Positions 59,178-64,000 of a stretch of DNA of 64,000 bases are shown in pieces. Both the position numbers and the translations under genes were made by a program. The stretch is from the NCBI GenBank assembly GCA_964035795.1, contig OZ038320.1:12126118-12190117 (forward strand), in the 5' to 3' direction. Source of the DNA: Pterobdella sp. o SKG-2022. Taxonomy: Eukaryota > Annelida > Clitellata > Hirudinida > Piscicolidae. Position 1 is the first letter of the stretch. Every line of letters begins with the position of its first letter. The notes below the pieces were generated by a model that was given only the letters and a program-made list of their open reading frames with translations, was not told the DNA's origin and ran no database searches.

Positions 59178-60458
59178 AATTGATTTGTTGAAAGTTTTTT
59201 CTTAAATATCTCAAGGTAACATCTATTTTTTAAAATGTATCTTCACTATATAAAAATCAGATTATGTTTTCAGTCATTAATAATTGTTTATTGCTCTAAC
59301 AATCAGTAATTGATCATAGCCGCTCATATGAAAATAATTTCAATGTGATTTGACATAAAATCTAGAAATAGGTTGCAAGTTTAATGTACTATATTTTTTA
59401 CCTCATCTCAATATTTCATTTCATACAACTCCAAGAAACATTGGTCTTGTAATAACAATTTTTGTTGATATTTTACTAAGTATTGCACTAAAATATCTCA
59501 TTTTATCTCTGCTGACACCAGCCCAGGCTTCAGGATTCTTTGAATTCCAGCGCTTGAGGTTCATCATTGCAGTACTGAGTTTTTGTGTTGTACTACAGCC
59601 TGTGTCATTGAGCAATATATTGATGAGAGTGGTTCTTCTCCCTTCTTTGTTGTTTCTGCCTTTGTCTGGCTGCCAAAGCACCAGTTTAAAGACTTTTTTC
59701 ATCATAACACTTGCAATAGCCTGTCAAGCTCATTTTTCTCTTTCCAATTTTTTTAGTAACGTTTTAGAGGTATGTGTAGAAATTTTGGTTAGTGATGTGA
59801 TTTCTCCAAGAAATGTTCAAAGCAGCTCAAAAAAGCCTTGTGTAAGTGCCATCAATCAGTTTAGTAGTTGTTTCATTGGACTGCTCAGGACTCACAGCCA
59901 TATAGCAGCATACTTTCAACTGTCAACACAAACAACCTAAGTTTAAGTTTTTTTTTCAAGTTAGATTTCCAAAGCTTCTGCAGTTTATTTTAGGGTATTC
60001 AGGTTTGAGCTTTTTATACATTGATGTCTTTTAGCGTTGAATCAATCCAAAGGCCAAGATATTTAAAGCATCAACGTTTTTGTTTTTTACCACATTCAAT
60101 AAGTTGATTCCGGCAATGGCTTGGTTGTAAGCAATCATTTCAGTCTTTGCAGTGTTTAGATGTAAACCAATATTCCCAGCTTCGACTTTCACACCAGAAA
60201 GTAAACTTTGTACTTCTTGAATAGTTTTCAAGATGAGGGATATGTTGTGCAAAATCCAGGTCACTCATTTTAACAGGAGGGTGTCTTGCTTCTACAAATT
60301 CTTAAGGTGAATGTTTTTGATGTTGCTTCTTACATGATATAATCGAGTAAAATTATAAACAGGTAAGGCGCAAAGGTGTTGCCTTGGAGAACTATACCAA
60401 AAATATTAAATTTCTCAGCTTCTCCATCAAGAGATAGTACTTTTGTTCCAGTGTTCTG

Positions 60459-60632
60459 GTCCTTATAGCTCAGTGGTTGGGCATTAGATTAATTATCTAA
60501 AGTTACCGGATTCGATCCAGTGTGGTCTGACAATTAGCACCTGTTTCACAGTGTGTTTTTGTTACATTAAATTTGTAGCAAACGCTTTGAACTACAAGGA
60601 AAAGCGTTTCATCAATACTGCATTACATTATA
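60459..60632 (+). mobile_element. tRNA-derived SINE inserted in the RTE-like LINE
   Basis: The head has a pol III A box, TAGCTCAGTGG at 60466-60476, and a B box, GGATTCGATCC at 60508-60518, about 31 bases apart as in tRNA genes. The tRNA-unrelated body GTTACATTAAATTTGTAG, CTACAAGGAAAAGCG follows, ending in CATTACATTA. It is in the opposite orientation to the LINE and falls between the SLFEKSDS and NTGTKVLS blocks of the LINE's RT. The copy at 42961-43124 defines the family. Confidence 0.85.
60466..60518 (+). promoter_or_regulatory. Internal RNA polymerase III promoter (A and B boxes) of the SINE
   Basis: A box TAGCTCAGTGG and B box GGATTCGATCC, close to the TRGCNNAGYGG and GGTTCGANTCC consensus sequences. 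Confidence 0.75.
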
Positions 60633-62190
60633 GGAGTCTGATTTCTCGAACAAGCTCTATGAGAAACATTTTATCTTTGTGTATGTAGGTTTTACGGAAA
60701 TCTAGAAACAGCAGGTAGGTTGTTTGACTTCACTTCTTCAATAAGCCATCTCAAAGCAAAGATCTGAGATGCACTGGATATATCTGGTCTAAATTCATTT
60801 TGATGTGGTTTTAAATGGGGGTCTAAGATTGGTTGGATATGATTCACGATCATGCGCTTAACAAGTTTAGCAGAAATGGCATTCAAGGATATACCACGAT
60901 AGTTACTGTTTTTGCTTAGGTCACTTTTCTTTAGAACTGGTATGATGCTGCTGATTGACCATTGATGAGTAGATCGTTTGCGAAATCAAGAAGAGGTTGT
61001 TCAATGCTGCACAATTTTATGACTTCCGGGAGAATGTTGTCGGGCCGGATGCTTTACAGAGGGTTATTATTGATCTGGCTTCGAGAAGCCCTTCCATTGT
61101 GAAAGCACCTGTTTTGATTAGTAAATCATGAAGGGCAGTTTTGATTTTGACATGGTTGATGTTAGTCTTTCGACCCAGTAGAGTTTTCAAAGAGCTTTTG
61201 CCAGTTTCAAGCCCTCAAGGATACCAGATTTTCCATTTTTCGGTCGGAGATGCTTTGTTAATGGCCTTCAAGCTTCACGATGCTTGTTCTTGCAGTTCAA
61301 CTCTTCCAGTCGGCAAATCTCGTTTGCGAGTTCTTTTTCCATGGCCGCTTCGTAAGCTGTTTAGAATGACGTCTTATTTCTCTATAGATGGTTTTTATTA
61401 TGATTTCTCAACAAACCATAGTAAAAAAAAAGTGAAAATTCTTTCCGTTCGAAACCTCCACGGGCAGCGTTTTGAGCATTTTTCTAGGCAGATTGGAGGA
61501 TCAGCATGCATCCAGGAAGTTTGGGATAGTTGATTGTTTTTCCCTCGGAAGAAGGGTGCAAAATTTTGTAGTCAACAATTTCAAGTATAGAATTTTAGGA
61601 TTTGAGAAAGATTTCAGCGACTTCAAGACGTTTGAATTCATGAAGTATTGTTCCCACATTGAGTATTGCAACCTGTGTGAAATTGTATTGATTGAAAGAG
61701 GTTTTGAGCTTTGATGATTTTATCTGATGAAGCCCATCTATTAGGATTTGGGGATACGTCATCATCATTCCAATTTCTGGTACTGTCATCAATCCCATTG
61801 CTTAGATTATTAGGGCCTCGAACTCTAGTGCTGTTTTTTTCATAAATTCATTCTGTCTGACAAGTTGCTTCTGCACATTAAAGGCGCCACTTCATTTACG
61901 AATGCTGTTTCAAAGTTTTTAGACAGTATCTTTTCGCCGATGATTGAATGATTCATACGTCAAGCAGAAATTTTGCAAGATTCAAGGTACCATATCGATA
62001 GTTGCATTTGCATCTGTACACCCTTCTGCTCTACCAAAGGTGTGAGTTATATTTTGTCTGGTCTTTACCCTTTGCCCTGTCCGGCATGGTCAAATCTACT
62101 GAAAGACAAGCTTCCACCGACAAAGCTCTCCGGGTCGTTGGGACAGGCAAGCTACCCCACTACGCTAGGCGTAACTCTTTAGGGTATTAA

Positions 62191-62749
62191 AATATTAAGA
62201 CAATACTTTTTTATTTTGCATGAAATAATGTTTGCTGATTGTCTATCGTCATTATTCAATTTATTTTCATACCTGAGTTTTTCTAATCAATTTTTTCTAA
62301 ACATTCTAAAAAAATTTATATATAAAGGAAAAGCTTACAAAGATGTGATTTCAGTTATTTAATAATTCTTTTTTTCGTCTTCTAAACTCATGTAAAATTC
62401 AAAAATCAACACAGTTTGGAATTCAAAATGCAATGAAGATTGGAAAAGTATGAGGAGTAATATGAAATGGCTAATATAAAACTAAAACAAAAGAACATCT
62501 GAAAAACTAAAGTCTAAATATCCGGGTGGTATTATAAAAGATAAATAGATTATTAAAATAATCAGTAAGATTGCGTTCCGAACATATAAGCAATCATCAC
62601 CACTTGAGACTAGAGATGCGTTAACACCCAGTATCGAGTAATCCCAGTGCTAGTTTATCCCTGATATCAGATCTTTTAACAAGGGGAACCAAGTATCTGA
62701 AACATGAGAGATCCAGGTTAATCAACCATGAAATCGATTTTTTGAGCAG
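62191..62749. other. Intergenic or intronic, nothing recognised
   Basis: AT-rich, then mixed composition from 62570. No motif assigned. Confidence 0.35.
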
Positions 62750-63222
62750 CACAGTCACCACTGGATCTGAGGTTCACTTTGTTGCCAGACGATCTGAGAT
62801 TGATGACATCAACAGTATACTGAGTACTTCAAAAAACTTTTGAAGAAATATACGGTGAACGATCGGTATGGGTATTTCTTTGGGGTCTGACTGGCCACTA
62901 ACGTTTTTCTTGAAGCTTCATCGGCAGTGATGTAAGTAAAGACACTACTTATTTCACATCCATTGAGTGTTTGAATATCCTTCGAGTCCAAGATAGGTAA
63001 TCCCTTGGCTTACTATGTTTCGTCTACAGAAAAATAACAGAACGGGTTGCCGGGCAAAGATGTCGCCTCAAAATCAGCTGGTGTATCAATCTTAACGTAA
63101 TTCTCATCGATTTTCAATATAAAATTTTTACGTTTGATGTGAGCATGTAAGCTTTCTCCGCGATCTTTGGATAATAGAAAAAGGAATAAAAAATGGAAAA
63201 TACACTCCAACTGATGACACAA
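62750..63222 (-). CDS. Unidentified coding-looking exons (partial gene)
   Basis: Minus-strand frames with balanced composition and higher GC than the flanks. One (63108-63016) reads NYVKIDTPADFEATSLPGN then PFCYFSVDET. The next (62991-62870) reads DSKDIQTLNGCEISSVFTYI, then TADEASRKTLVAS. A third, possibly behind an acceptor CAG near 62821, reads YTVDVINLRSSGNKV and NLRSSGDCAAQ. They look like consecutive exons of an extracellular or beta-rich protein, but I could not fix the junctions. The PGNPFCYFSVDE phrase vaguely recalls a macroglobulin-type domain (PGS..C...VD.S); I do not claim it. Confidence 0.35.
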
Positions 63223-64000
63223 TTATAAAAGACCTAAGCTCATTCCAATATTTAAAAAGAAATATTTTAAGGATTCACCATTCTATAACAACATTTTTCC
63301 CTCATACAATCAATCAGCAAGATTTTCGTCACAGCTAAAACACATATGTTAATGAATTTTTCGGATATCACTTCAAAATTTCCCTTCTTGACTAATTATA
63401 GATCAAATAGACACAAAATAATATAATACAGCTAAAATTCTATCTAATTATTTTAAACCTATTTCTCATAATAACTATACGATTAATAATACTCAAGTTT
63501 TTCCAAAAATGATTAGTAAACTTCTCTTTTTTCAACTAAATGAAAAGTTGTAAGTTTTGGTATAAAAAATTTATTTCCAAATATACCAATTGGGGACACC
63601 ATCAAACATATATGCGACGATACAAACATAAAGAATAAGCTCCCTTTAATATATGAAAAGAAAGATTTTAAAAATTATTGAACAAGACCAATAAAGAATG
63701 AAAAATTATTCAAACAAATCGATGCGGGACGATATGAGGCTCACTTTCAGGGGTGTTCGCCAATTGCTTCCTCAACAAAATGAAGAATGCAATACTACAC
63801 CTACTAAAACCAATGTTTGTGATGACACATAAATCAAGAAAAAGAAATCAGACAACACTCTGTATGAATTTCTAATCAATTTTCACCAAAATCACAAATT
63901 TACCACATAATTCAACCCAAAAAAGTTTCTAAATACAAGCATTCAAAAACTCGATAGGGGTCTTCATAAATTTAGGGTAGTTTATAAAGGAAACAAAATG
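63223..64000. other. Right end of window, nothing recognised
   Basis: AT-rich on both strands with no convincing frame. It may be intron of the unidentified minus-strand gene. Confidence 0.35.

Larger units (their letters stand above)
59430..62190 (-). mobile_element. RTE-like LINE remnant, 5' region to ORF end
   Basis: On the minus strand, right to left: a GC-richer 5' stretch at about 62190-61950; poorly preserved sequence (61800-61000); RT blocks NAISAKLVKRMIVNHIQPIL and PHQNEFRPDISSASQIFALR (60886-60700); after a SINE insertion, NTGTKVLSLDGEAEKFNIFG and IVLQGNTFAPYLFIILLDYI (about 60450-60340). Next is VKVEAGNIGLHLNTAKTEMI (60180-60120). The C-terminal tail follows: VLWQPDKGRNNKEGRRTTLI, then LLNDTGC (59690-59610). 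The KVLSxDGE, LQG.T.APYLF and GLHLN..KTE motifs are those of RTE-class elements. Many stops and shifts show it is dead. Confidence 0.8.

Noticed and set aside
1..64000. CRISPR arrays, bacterial operons, tRNA or rRNA genes
   Set aside because: The window is eukaryotic. No regularly spaced repeats were seen, and the only tRNA-like sequence is the head of a SINE.

Overview
This window is animal (metazoan) nuclear DNA, very AT-rich, from an invertebrate I cannot place more precisely. The evidence is: genes split into many short exons with GT..AG introns; metazoan gene families (glycogenin, DNA ligase IV, a PDE3-type phosphodiesterase, a secreted PAN/apple-like protein); LINE and Ty3/gypsy-class retroelements; and a tRNA-headed SINE. 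There is one 200-base assembly gap (37221-37420). All gene models were built by eye from splice signals, reading-frame continuity and remembered family motifs. Complete models were accepted only where summed exon lengths are a multiple of three and every intron phase agrees.

Layout. 167-1600 (+): the last three exons of a PDE3-like cyclic nucleotide phosphodiesterase. 3510-4660 (+): decayed retroelement coding sequence. 5749-11714, 14823-18396 and 37677-40813 (+): three intact paralogues, each with nine exons in identical phases, of a divergent pantothenate kinase (PanK) fold family. The positions I align with the catalytic Glu and Arg of animal PanKs are hydrophobic in all three, so they look like pseudo-pantothenate kinases. 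19790-21240 (-): a Jockey/CR1-like LINE fragment. 22459-30442 (+): a complete 22-exon DNA ligase IV (984 aa). 30840-35133 (-): a decayed gypsy-class element with integrase upstream of reverse transcriptase (Gmr1-like order), itself split by a LINE 3' fragment. 43270-44476 (-): a four-exon secreted protein of 250 aa with three cysteine-rich PAN/apple-like modules. 45680-58718 (-): glycogenin. 59430-62190 (-): an RTE-like LINE remnant with a SINE inserted in its RT region. 62750-63220 (-): coding-looking exons I cannot identify.

The most unusual locus is glycogenin. Six shared exons encode a normal GT8 catalytic domain. They can join in the same phase to either of two terminal exons. One is short (120 aa, canonical total of 377 aa). 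The other is a single 7-kb exon encoding about 2,337 further residues, with its own poly(A) signal. Each terminal exon carries its own copy of the C-terminal glycogen-synthase-binding motif. The giant exon is acidic, probably disordered, and contains a recently amplified internal repeat of about 0.44-0.64 kb per unit. The second most unusual feature is the PanK-like trio, which shows patchy near-identity consistent with gene conversion.

The genes are functionally unrelated housekeeping genes and do not form a pathway cluster: cAMP/cGMP hydrolysis, CoA-pathway-derived fold, non-homologous end joining, glycogen priming. The spaces between them are filled with retroelement debris and three independent foldback elements.
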